Source: Colius striatus
Taxonomy: Eukaryota > Chordata > Aves > Coliiformes > Coliidae
Length of the DNA stretch: 64,000 bases
Reading direction: 5' to 3'
Assembly (NCBI RefSeq): GCF_028858725.1
Contig: NC_084759.1
Location: forward strand, 135,514,171-135,578,170
Within the stretch, counting starts at the first letter, position 1. Each line of letters starts with the position of its first letter. The position numbers and the translations under genes are program-made. A model generated the notes under the pieces. The model did no database searches, had not been told where the DNA came from, and saw nothing but the letters and a program-made list of their open reading frames with translations. This document shows positions 1-11,100 of this stretch, piece after piece.

Positions 1-735
1 TCATCAGCCTTGAAAAGGTTATTTCCAGGTTCACAGAAACCACTGACTAACATTCTTCCATCATCAGCACCATTACTAGCAATAATACTGGAGCTTGTAA
101 AAGTAATTACAGGTCTAGACTTCAGTAGTTGGCATTGTAGCACAGAGTACATGGGGGGGTGCTGAGCTGCAGCGCATCTTGCTGTTGTCATGAGAAAGCC
201 AACTGACAGCTTGAGCTTTAGATGCAGGGTTCATTGCAGCATCAAAGGCTTATGTGAGCACACCAGCTGAAGGAAAGTTTTCACACAGCAAAAGGTGTCA
301 TTTTTCAGCTGTTACACAGTAGCCGTGGGAGAAAGTACAGAGAGAGGCAGCATTCACGACTAAAACATCTTGTGGCTTCTTGCAGGTGGATAAAAAGAGC
401 AAAAAAAGATCACTCAGACTTAGCTGGCAGAACTGAGCATTCCTGCAGAAGCAACACTGCTTCAGGCCTTAAACCCACATTTAAAATGCTCCTCGGCTAA
501 AAGCATGAGCTAGCTACGTGTGAACATCAAGGCATCTAAGTCTGTAACTACAGCATTTCAAAACATGCCCCCATATAAAAGACTACCCCACACAGAACAA
601 GAAGTCACAGCACTCTGGTGACTGTTGCCAGCTCCATTCTCCTTGGAGCAGTGCTGATTAATAGCTGCTCAGTCTGGATCTAAGGGACTTGAACCCATTC
701 ATAACCACACCTCTGGCATCAGAGACAGCACTCAC
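1..735. other. Non-coding or unassigned left edge
   Basis: No convincing exon, RNA gene or known repeat was seen here. The sequence is of intron or intergenic type. Confidence 0.4.
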
Positions 736-817
736 CTCAGTAAGTGAAGAGTCCATCATTGTAATGGAAACAGGAAGGTCTGCATCAGTATAGTTGCCAG
801 CAGTGCGTAGTTTCCAC
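736..817 (-). CDS. Orphan exon-like block, gene unknown
   Basis: The acceptor TGTATTGCCAG and a perfect donor GAG|GTGAGT bracket 82 nt, phase 2 in and phase 0 out. It contains WKLRTAGNYTDADLPVSITM and ends DSSLTE. It does not look like coiled coil. It could belong to a different minus-strand gene extending past the left edge, or be an unassembled part of the coiled-coil gene. I could not assign a family. Confidence 0.4.
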
Positions 818-2331
818 CTGGCAATACACGTTTTATTTGCATACTGCCCGAACAACAGTGAGATATATTGTCAATTTTCCTTAAGCACACAACAACTGAA
901 GTCACCAGTATCTGCACAGTCAGCCAGCTGGTCTCTCAGAGAAAGACAAATTCATCACTAACATCGATCTCTCCTCCCCCGAACAGCAAGAACCACCACC
1001 AGTCCTTCTCCCAACCTCCTCCACACTGCACAATTCTACAGAAAACCAGTGGCAAAAGCTTCAAGAGCTGCTGAGTCTTTTGCTGCAGACTGCTTGCCTC
1101 TGCAGCTTTAGGAATATCCCTATCTTTTAAAATATTCACTGACAATTGTTAGCTAGCTTTCATAATCATAAGCAGATCAATCTCTATTTTAAAGATCTAA
1201 AGGAGGCAGTTTGATAAGCAAAGACCTCAGAACTCCTGCTCTAAATTCTAGTAAAAAAAGAGTGACTGCTCAAAGCCAGCAGGATTTTGGGTCCTAAACG
1301 GGAGTGTCAGCTGTTAATTAAATACTGCAAAACAAACACAAGAATAACGCCTATGCCATACCTCAATTTCACCAGGATGAGACGGAGACACGATTACTGT
1401 GTTTGGCTGGTGGACATATCAATAGCTTCAGTAAAAAGTTTACTACTACTTTTGTGACAGAAGCAAAGCGTCACCCCATAAGACTATTAGCTGATGCCAT
1501 AACACTATTAGCTGACCACTTAGTGTCCAAAATCTTCTGGATAAGATAAGCTGCTGTTAAACTCAGCATATCCTGAGGATACAGCTTTCCCCTGGAACCT
1601 GCTAGATCCCAGGGACCCTTTCACCCCAAAGAGGGTATTTGACCATCTTACTTGCACTCCACTGATGTCACATTTGAAATGGACACATGTCCCAGATGAC
1701 AGCTGTCAGAGCTCTGGCTACAAGCTCGGTCCCAGCTGTGCACAGAAGAGTTATTTGGGCATGAAGTTTCCAAGGTCAGAGCATCTGTTAAGAGAGAGAC
1801 AAGCGTCAAGAGCGGCAGTTATCAGAAAAGTTGGATTTAGTCATGTGTCAGTGTTTTACTAAGTCTAAGATAATCAAGAAGCCGAACAACCAACCATGCA
1901 TTTATAACGAGACAGCTTCCATCTTGGTATGAAAAGATTAGGTTACGTGGTCTTAACGTATTTTGTAGATTCAGAGTCCACAGCAACTGTGAATGGGGAT
2001 TTCTCCATCAATCAGGTTACAGAAACTTCCACGCAAGACAGCTTTGTCACAGGGAATCGTTTTGAGTGGCAGAGAGGGCTGGGAATTAGATCATCTTTTT
2101 GCTGTGTCAATACTTAACTGGTGCAGGCTGAGAACACCTGCCTTTTTTTGTGACAGAACAGTAAGATGCAAGAACACTTTGAGCTGGCCCATTGAAATAA
2201 TCCTTTCAAAGCAGCAGAGTCCTTCCCTAAGCAACCTGTGCAATCAAGCAAAATCAGCTTCCATTTGCTCTAATATGGCATGCACCAAGATTTGACACCG
2301 TGCTGCACCAGATTACCAGTGTTTTGTCAAT

Positions 2332-2632
2332 AAATCATAGAATCATAGAATGGTGGGGATTAAAAGGGACTTTTAGAGATCATCTAGTCCAACCCCCCTG
2401 CAGAAGCAGCTTCACTTAGATCAGGTCACATTGGAACATGTCCAGGCGGGTCTTGAAGACCTCCAAGGAAGGAGACTCCACAACCCCTCTGGGCAGCCTG
2501 TGCCACTGCTCCCTCACCCTCACAGTGAAATAGTTTTCTCTTGTATTTACGTGGAACGTTTTGTGTTCCAGCTTCATCCCATTACTCCTTGTCCTATTGC
2601 TAGCCACTATAGAAAAATGCATTTCCATCAGG
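2332..2632 (-). mobile_element. CR1 LINE, 3'-end fragment
   Basis: On the plus strand this starts with the reverse complement of the CR1 3' octamer repeats (AATCATAG twice) and the GATCATCTAGTCCAAC block. On the minus strand it encodes the C-terminus of CR1 ORF2 (ASNRTRSNGMKLEH and REQWHRLPRG). The fragment is 5'-truncated, as most CR1 copies are. Confidence 0.9.
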
Positions 2633-3594
2633 GATTGCTTCTAATACTTCATAAAAGTAATTGTTTCTGAGTAGCTATGTTACCTGCTCAAGCTCTTAAG
2701 CCAGAACTGATCTCAGCAGCAAAGTAGGAGGACACTGCTTGCTTTCTTAGTGTGTGTCAACCAGAGGGAATGGGAAGGACATAAATTAAGCCCTCTTAAT
2801 TCAGAGTAGCAAGCATCTCGTCAGAAATATACTTGGGATGTGTGATTTATATCAATACCCTGTTAAGGTGTTGGAGACTGCTGTTGTGCTGACAGGCAGT
2901 TGTCTTTTTATTGCAAGTGTTGTAAACTGGATTCAGCCTCCTGGATCTCATGCAGAAATAGGCCAAAGGCAACAATAGATTTTATTCTCTACCAGCATGT
3001 TTGGCATCCTTGATGCTGTTTTATCATCTCTATGTTTCAGGAGGGAGACAGAAAAATGGCTGATACCGCTAAGTCTTACCTAGCAGACGTGTACCATGCC
3101 AGTGTGAAATATCCGAGGGCAGTGTCCTGGGAAGCTCGGTGTGCAAGAAGAGTCCTTCACTCCACAGTCGTTTAGAGCAACAGAGCTGCCAATTGAGAAA
3201 TAGAAAGCGCTGCTGTTGTTCAGATCACTCTGAATACATTAATGCCACCAGCTCTCCACACACCCACATGGTTGCATCTGCATAATGTAAGACTAACAGT
3301 TTTACAAATACGTCATCTGTTGCTTTTGTGTCTAGAAAAGCTCACATCTCTGATGGTCAGAACAGATACACGAAGAGGGAGAATAATTCAACTTTACATT
3401 TGCAAAAGATGGGTTTGTTTCAGCTAGGTCTGGGACTAGATACTACAAAACTAGGCAAGATGAGCAGTACAGGGGAACCAACCCCCTCCCCCCCTACCCT
3501 TATGAGAAAAATACCAAAAAAACCAACCCTCAACCCTTTCAGCCAAACCAATCAGACAGGCTGAAAAGCAGAACATTCATCCAATGTCCAACAC

Positions 3595-3643
3595 CTGCTA
3601 CAAAGGTCAGACTATCCTCAGCAGGAGCACAGCTCCATCTCAG
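3595..3643 (-). CDS. Tentative exon-like block left of the coiled-coil gene
   Basis: The acceptor TTTGTCTCCATGCAG and donor GCAG|GTGTTG bracket 49 nt. In phase 0 this is open as LRWSCAPAEDSLTFVA, compatible with the block at 4108-4161. The signal is weak, and it could be chance. Confidence 0.2.
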
Positions 3644-4107
3644 CTGCATGGAGACAAAGCACAGCCCCTGCCATCCCCTGCCCCTGGATGCAGACCACTT
3701 GCTTGCTGTTGAGTGTTGAAGAGGTATCATCTGAAGATAGCTAGAGGAAACTTCTGAAGTGACACTTATGCAGCTCTCCTGGACCTAACGTCCTTTAAGT
3801 GATGAACAGCAAAAGAAACTGGAAGAGGTGGCCCTATCTTCAGCATCTGATCCTTCTCAAAGTACAATTTATCAAATGTCTGCATTTTTTTACAGTGGCT
3901 GTTTAAAAGCAACAGGAAACTGGTTTTGAATACACCTCACGTGTGTATGCACACTTGTATACATGTGTGCATATCTAATTCTTTTTGTTGATTGTTTAAC
4001 TCAGCAAAGTTCCCAGCAAGCTCTTTCCCTCAGTTCATTAAAAAAAATACGAACAAAGCTAGTGTCATGTTTTCATAGGCTCAGCAACAGTCATCGCAAG
4101 CACTTAC

Positions 4108-4161
4108 CTTCCCTTTTAACGGCTCAGCTGATGTGGGCAGCAGACTGTGGTCAGATTCTAA
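4108..4161 (-). CDS. Tentative further exon of the coiled-coil gene
   Basis: There is an excellent donor, GGGAAG|GTAAGT, after an open block containing LESDHSLLPTSAEPLKGK (54 nt). Using the AG at GCAGAG gives phase 0, which fits exon 19. The better AG two bases upstream would give phase 1 and require another, unseen exon. The assignment rests only on splice signals and phase. Confidence 0.35.
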
Positions 4162-5118
4162 CTCTGCACAGCACTGTTGCAATAGAGAAATAGTTTAAGG
4201 CAGGCAGGAAGACGTAGAAGAAAATAGGTAAAAAGAGAAGCACTGCTATCAATTACAAACAAAACAGTTTTATCCAATTGAGGTATATTCACTGAAGTAT
4301 TTCCTGATATTGAAGTATATCAGGAAATTCATGCAGTTTTTAATTTCCCCTTTGTTCATTCAGCCTTTAATTCTGCCAACCTTCATGCACAAATACAAGT
4401 TTTAGTTGCATGCAGCTGGTTCAGTTTTGATTCTGCTCTTCTGAAGCCCCTGCTACAGCCTAGGATGTGTTTTAAGATCTTCTGTTTGTCTTTATAAATG
4501 CCTTGTTATTCCGTGTGAAAACCAGACCGTTCAGATCCTGAGCTATAGCGTTTCTTACTACGGCTGGTTGGAAAAAAAGTGTTCCCATAATGTCTCCCCC
4601 TCCACCCCCATCCAAACTTGAAGAAAGTATTTTTATTCCAAGCAAAGCACTCCAGAGTTATATAACTTCAAACGTATTTCCACCAAAGGGCACAAAGGTA
4701 ATAACTGTTTCACTGCCTATTCCAATGTTGGGATGCTGAAAAGTCTACTAGATTTTAAACATTTGCTTTTAGGACTGTTGTCTGAAGAAAGGGCTGACTG
4801 TGGGGGACAAATCAAACCAATGCATCAGGGAAGCTCCACTCAGCCCCATTTCATACAACGACCAACAACTGTTTACAGTGAAGACCGACACCACACCTGC
4901 AAGTTCTAGCCCATTTCTTCCAGAAGGCTGAAGAGGAAAAATACCAGTGTGCAGATCAGTACATACAGTTTGCTGCTTCCAGGCACATACACATTAGGAA
5001 AGAGGAAATCAGATGCTGCCGAGTTACTGGTAGACCCTCTCAGCGGGTAGATCCCCTTCCACCAGAGCACCTCTTGTGCCAGCCTACCTTTTTGTCTCCC
5101 ACCAAATAAGCTTCATAC

Positions 5119-5180
5119 CTGACACAGCAATTCACAGAGTCGCCTTTGAAGCAGTTCCCATCTCAGTGTATTAGCAGTTG
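5119..5180 (-). CDS. Coiled-coil gene, exon 19 (last phase-consistent exon found)
   Basis: 62 nt, phase 1 in and phase 0 out, with acceptor CTCTTCTTAG and donor CAG|GTATGA. The product is [20 protein letters not shown], helical and leucine-rich. It joins exon 18 in frame through a split Thr codon. The rest of the C-terminus lies further left and was not assembled with confidence. Confidence 0.7.
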
Positions 5181-8100
5181 CTAAGAAGAGACATTTACAA
5201 GTCTTAACGGGGTTTCTCAGACTTTGATAACAAGTAGTCAGTTGTTATAGAGTCTTTAAACCTGACCATTGCCTATCACAAATTCATTGTACTTTGCTTT
5301 AGCCTAGTTACTAGAACCTACCAGGGTTCAAGTGCATTTTGTTTTGCAGGCCCACAGAAAACACTGGGCACTTTTCTTCCCTGTGGTTACATTTTGTTTT
5401 GCTATGACAAGGAAGGGGGAACAGGCAGCAATGCTTCTCCACATCATCAGCATTAAGGTGACACAGCTCCCTGTGGAAATGGACAACTCCATTACGACTT
5501 AACAGAAGAGAAGCATTTGTTCTTCCACTTCGACATCAAGCACAGAAGTTTTAAAGTCAATGGGCTTTATGTCATACTTCAAAACATATTTGTTCAAGTT
5601 TGGTAACGGCAAGGCCTGCTTCTGGTGACTTCTACGTTGGAAAAAGTCTATCGTAGCTTTTATGCCATAGGCAATATTGGTTGGGAGATGATGACAAGAG
5701 ATTTCAGTAACATTCCCACTTCAGGGCCCAAGCAAAAACCAAAGGCAGCTCTCAGGAGCTTGTTCACCATTTTCACTAGGTGATGACTGTAGCAATTAGT
5801 GGCATAGCATGAAACACAAAGAGCTGTGCCAGGCTGTCTTGGGTTTAGTAGCTTCAGTAGCCAACAGGTTCCCTGATTTCTCATCTCTTACCATGCAGGT
5901 GGAAGGAGGCAGAAGAAAGGAGTGGGTAGGGAAGAGACAAGAGCCTAGCACTTGAGTCAGAAGGGGCACTGCACTTGCCTGGCTTTCTGCAGGAACCAAC
6001 ACAAAGCATTGTCCTTCCCCATTCCCTAACCTTGTCTCAGTCCTTCATAACCTGTTGCCTTTTCTCTACACATCTACCCATTTGCCTCTATCTACAGAAA
6101 GATATTTCTGCAAACTCCCTGGGCTCATTTAAAGCCAAGGTCTCTGCCAATTTCAGGGTGGTGTGGTTTTGAGGGGACTTCTTTAGGAGTTTACTTTTTT
6201 TCTTCTTTGGGTCACAGTGGCACTGGTCTCTTCCACATATCTGGGGTTCTTCTTACATTTACTCCAAGCTCACTTTGCAGAAGAGTTTGGTCTATTCAGA
6301 GGTGGAAAATGACACACTAATTCTGTCGTTACGCCGCTTGCTAAAAAACCAAAACGACTCCAGAGTTTGACGTAAGGAGTAAGCATGAAAGAAGCATGAG
6401 TATATACACACAAACATTGCCAAAATACTGCTCAGAAGTCAGGAAGCACAGTCTGGAGATGTTTCTGTCACATCAACACACAACAGTTGTGCCTTAGAGC
6501 TAAAGCGCGGGGGGGGCTGTAATTTTCCGTATAAGACAAATCATAGTTTCATATATTTGTGCATTGTAAACAACTTTATGTTGAGCATCAGTCACATTTC
6601 CCTGGGAAATGCATGCCTGAGGCCAAACATTCAGTGGGCTTAAGTCAGTCAAGGTTTTTTCCCTATAAGGAACTTAGAAACACTCCAGAATTTGGAAAGA
6701 AAAAGCCCCATGTGCTAGAATCAGGTCTCCTGTATTCTTTAAATTGCCCAAGATTTGGAGTGCTCTTGTTAGCAAGTGAACAAGTGGCGGTATGAACTTT
6801 CTATAGTTCTGGAGCAGACGTTGCACGTGTATGACAGAATGACACAATTGCTTTCTCTTAAGAAGAGCAGCCTAATATCGTGCAGTTATTTGGTAAAGGT
6901 GTAGCAGTTCCACCCATGGCACTACCCTTCCTCCTAGGACTGGAGGATTTTGTTAGGAGGTTCTACAGCTTCGGGCCAGCCCAACACCCACTCCTCAGGA
7001 TCCCACCTGATTCTTAGCCCAGATGCCATGGTCGCAGATCACTTAAAAGAGAAGGAAAACAGAAAGACTGAAAGAATACCAGAAGACTCCACGAGCCAAT
7101 TTACTGGATGACATACAGATCGGTCCTATTCTTCCCTTGCTGTAACAGAACCATAAAGGATTTGCCCATGCAAGACTGAATGCTGGCACACTGCCAGTAG
7201 TTACTCACTTTTCTGGTCTTCCACTTTTTCTTCAAGCAACTGGCAAGCTCTTGTTAAATCTGTATTCACATCCTTGAGCTTCTGCTGCTCAGAAATGGCT
7301 TCCTCTAACTTGCATTTCAAGAATGCAGCTTCCTCACAAGCAGAGCGAAAGGCTTCCACTTGATCTTCTGCCTAAGCACAAAACAATATTTAAAGGAAAA
7401 AAAGAAAGGAAGGAAAAAAAGAAAGCAGCCTGGCTAATGCGATGAGCCTCTACAGTTCATCTAAATGAAACCAAACTGCATCTGTTCTTTCTCAGGAAGT
7501 GATAAAGCTCCCTCTGAACTTCTGCATTTTTACATTGGAGTGGACTGTGTATGGAAGCTATTTTTGGGGTTTTCTGTTTTCTTTTTTTTAAGCCACCACA
7601 AATATGCAATGCTGCCTCTTTCATCAGCAAACTGTTGTCACCACCCCCTCAAATTTTACTTCCTCTGCTGGTTCCACTTTTGCAGCGAGGCACTTCATTC
7701 TGAACATGCAATTTCCTTTCCCAACAGCAGCGATGCATTGTGTCCAGCCTTTTGCATCTGCTTGTTTCCTGCGTGGAAGGACTAGACCCTCTCTTACATG
7801 TTTGTTGGCATCCTCAAGCCGCTTTGTAGCTTTTTGTAGCTCTAAACCAAGGGCTTCCACCTGGCCAGCAGTTTCTTCTTGTAACTGTTTGACAGTTTCT
7901 ATCTCATCTTGCCTGCAGAGTGAGAGAGCACAAACCACAATCCTTTACTGACATTTTAGAGCAGGCGTGCCCAGGAGATGACACATACTAATTGTTAAGA
8001 CATGAATCGAGAACCACATTCAGCTGCTACATATTGCAGCTCCCCAGGATCCAGCTTCAGGGACTTGGTTCTTGACAAGCACAGTTCAACCTAGTAGGCA

Positions 8101-11100
8101 AAAGAAGCATTTCTATAACAGCTCCACAATTAGGAAGCAGATGGAGCTTTACCCTGCTTTCTCCACAGCTGAGCAGTGGCTATGCCAGCTCTGGTCAGCT
8201 GGGGAGCCTAGTGGAAGCTTGTGGAATATGCAGAGGACAATCAGGGCAAGAGCTTGGAGGGGCAAGCTTTTGCGATTTGCTCAAAAGAATGTATTGTCTC
8301 ATGGCTTGTATCCAATTACTGTTTCTCCCAAAGTCAATAATTCTGGAAAAGATAGGCTGGAGCTATTACTGCAGATACATAGCTTCATCCGATTGACTTA
8401 CTAGTGTTTCAGAAGGCATTTCATTTATCAGCAAGCAGATGCCATTAGAACCAGTGCTGAAGGTGACGGCTTTCAAGGAACCCCTTATTTTTCCACAGCA
8501 GAAACTTTTTGCCTGTTTCTTATCTAACTCACCTTTGTATATGTTTTTTTCTTGTTACCACCACAAAACAATACTGATAGAGAGGCAGCTTTAAGAAACC
8601 AAGCCATCAGTATTTTTGTCAACTCTTTTCAAAGTGAAGGGAGAGCCTATGGGAGGCCTACATTAACAACATTAAGTGGAAGATAAGCCAGGCAAAAGTG
8701 CAATACAGTTGCTATGCACTAGCTCTGGCATACCCACTCCCCCAAAACTAAGCAAACAAGAAACCCAAATGAACAAAAGAATACCACATGGGCTTTGAAG
8801 AGGTACCTGGCAGAGAGCTCTTTCCTTAGGTGAAGTTTCTGTGTCTTGGCTGTCCTCAGGTTGCTTGCCATTTGAATAAAATCCTTATCTAGGGATTCCT
8901 TATATTTTTCCAGGAGATGAAGTTTCTGGGTCCAAAGGTGTATCTTTTCTCCAAGTTCTTGCTTGAGAGCCTAGGGAATTTTGAAACTGAGTTGTCATGT
9001 GGTTGGATGAGGAGCAGAGCCAGAAACTAAAACAAAGCCCCAATCTACACAATGAGAATTGATTTCCCTATTCCATTGTTTTAGTACCATCTCTTGCATC
9101 CAACACTATCAGCAATTAAAAAGCTGGCCAATTGACAATATTTTGCACTAGAGTGGGGAAGGGGAGAGAGAAAAAAAATGAGGAAAAAATAAGTTTTAAT
9201 AAGGAAGAAATTACAACGTGGTTGTTCTGTACTAAACCAAGTTTTGTTTAGTCTAATAGGTAAAAAAAGCTCCTAAACTTCATACCTATGCCCTCTAACT
9301 CCTGAATCTAACAGGCTAGACTCTTGCCCAACGTTAATGCTTTGAGTGCTGAGGGAGCTGGCTGATGCAATTGATGATGCTCTGAGTCATTTTTGAACAA
9401 TTATGGAAGACAGGCGAGGTGCCCAAGGACTGGAGAAAGACCAGTGTCATGCCAGTCTTCAAAAAGGGCAAGAAGGATGACCCTGGAAACTAGAGGCTGG
9501 TCAGCCTCACCTCCATCCCTGGAAAGGTGATGGCAGAACTCATTCTGAAAGTAGTCACTAAACATATGAAGAGGATGGTTATCAGGGGGAGTCAACATGG
9601 ATTCACCAAGGGGAAAATCCTGTCTAACCAACCTGATAGCCTTCTATGAGTGCATAACTGGCTGGCTAGATTAGGGGAGAGCAGCAGATGTCGTCTACTT
9701 TGACTCCAGCAAGGCTTTTGACACTGTCTCCCTTAACAGCCTCATCAGAAAGCTCAGCTGATGTGGATTGGATGAGGTGACAGTGAGGTGGATCAAAGCT
9801 GGCTTAATGACAGAGCCCAGAGGGTGGACAGAATCGAGTTGGAGGTCTGTGGCCAGTGGAGTTCCACAGGGATCAGTTCTGGGGCCAGTCTTGTTCAACA
9901 TCTTCGTCAACAATCTGGATGAGGGGACAGAGCGTACCCTCAGCAAGTTCGCTGATGACACCAAACTAGGAGGACTGGCCGATTCCCCAGAAGGCTGTGC
10001 TGCCATTCAGCTGGATCTCAACCATCTTGAGAGACCAGCTTCGATCTCATGAGGTTCAATAAAAGCAAGTGCAGAGTCCTGCACCTGGGAAGGAACAACC
10101 CCAGGCACCAGTACAGGCTGGGGATTAACCTGCTGGAGAGCAGCTCTGCAGAGAGAGACCTAGGAGTCCTGTTTGGCAATAAACTAACCAATGCTGACTG
10201 CAGGATTGCTTGGTTCCAATCATTGCTCCCACCTGCCCAGGAAAGATGAAGAGGGCAAGCTACAACATTTTTCAGTACTAGAGCTGGATCATGCATGATT
10301 AAGTTGTAAAATATATTTCTGCAGAAACTTTTCCTGTGGAGCACGTCTAGCAAAAGAGAACACTTTGCCTTTTAGAAGGGAGCAAACCCTCTGAAGCTTT
10401 TGATTTAGAAAATCAGTTATGAAGCTAATCTCTTTAGCATCTACTACCAGTCACATTCAGAACACAAGGAAAAATGCGGGCTCTTGGTACACAGAAACAT
10501 GCAGCAGGCAGAAAAGCTTCATATTTCACACAATATAAGGTTGTCATCGGACCTCTTTTTCCTCTTCAAATTGATTTGCTTCACCTACCATTTCTTGCAA
10601 GGATAGCTTTAGACAAGTGAGATCTTGCAAAGAGAAGTCATGAAAGGTACAGCATTTTCAGTGAAAACTAATCATCCCCTTCCTCCTCAAAAAATCCACA
10701 CAAGATGTTTCTCTCTATACAACCCCCTGACTCTTAAATGGACTGCTATGGTCAAGCAATTAGTTTATAAAACTTGAAGCTGTACGATAACTCACCTTGA
10801 GTTTTGTGAAATCCTCACTACTTCATAAAAAAGCTTCAGAGAACAGTTACTTACCATAAGTTTTCTTTCCCAAGCCTTTTGCATGTTCCCATCCGTATCT
10901 TTTACCCATTGTAAATAAGTAATGACAAGCTCCTTTGCTTCAGAGACTTCCTCTTGCTGAAAAACAAGAACAAGTCCCACAAAAAACAAAACCAAATACC
11001 TCAAAATAAAACAACCACCTCTTTCCTTTAAAAAAAACAAAACACCCCAAACTCTAGCACTTCCAGTACTAGTCTGACAGAACACTGTCTAGAATTACTC

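Noticed and set aside
736-817. Assignment of the left orphan exon to CASC1/DNAI7, the IRAG2 neighbour in mammals
   Set aside because: The orientation would be wrong (IRAG2 and CASC1 are convergent), and I could not match the residues to that family.
3036-3175. Acceptor-like site and 46-codon plus-strand open frame starting EGDRKMADTAKSYLADVY
   Set aside because: There is no donor or partner exon and no recognised family. A single AG with a short open frame is weak evidence.
7465-7951. Plus-strand open frames of 106 and 115 codons
   Set aside because: They are antisense shadows of a coiled-coil exon (7798-7912) and its intron.
10589-10623. 35-nt exon reading (D)[11 protein letters not shown]
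   Set aside because: It needs phase 1 on entry, but exon 15 ends in phase 0. Only the 18-nt version keeps frame.
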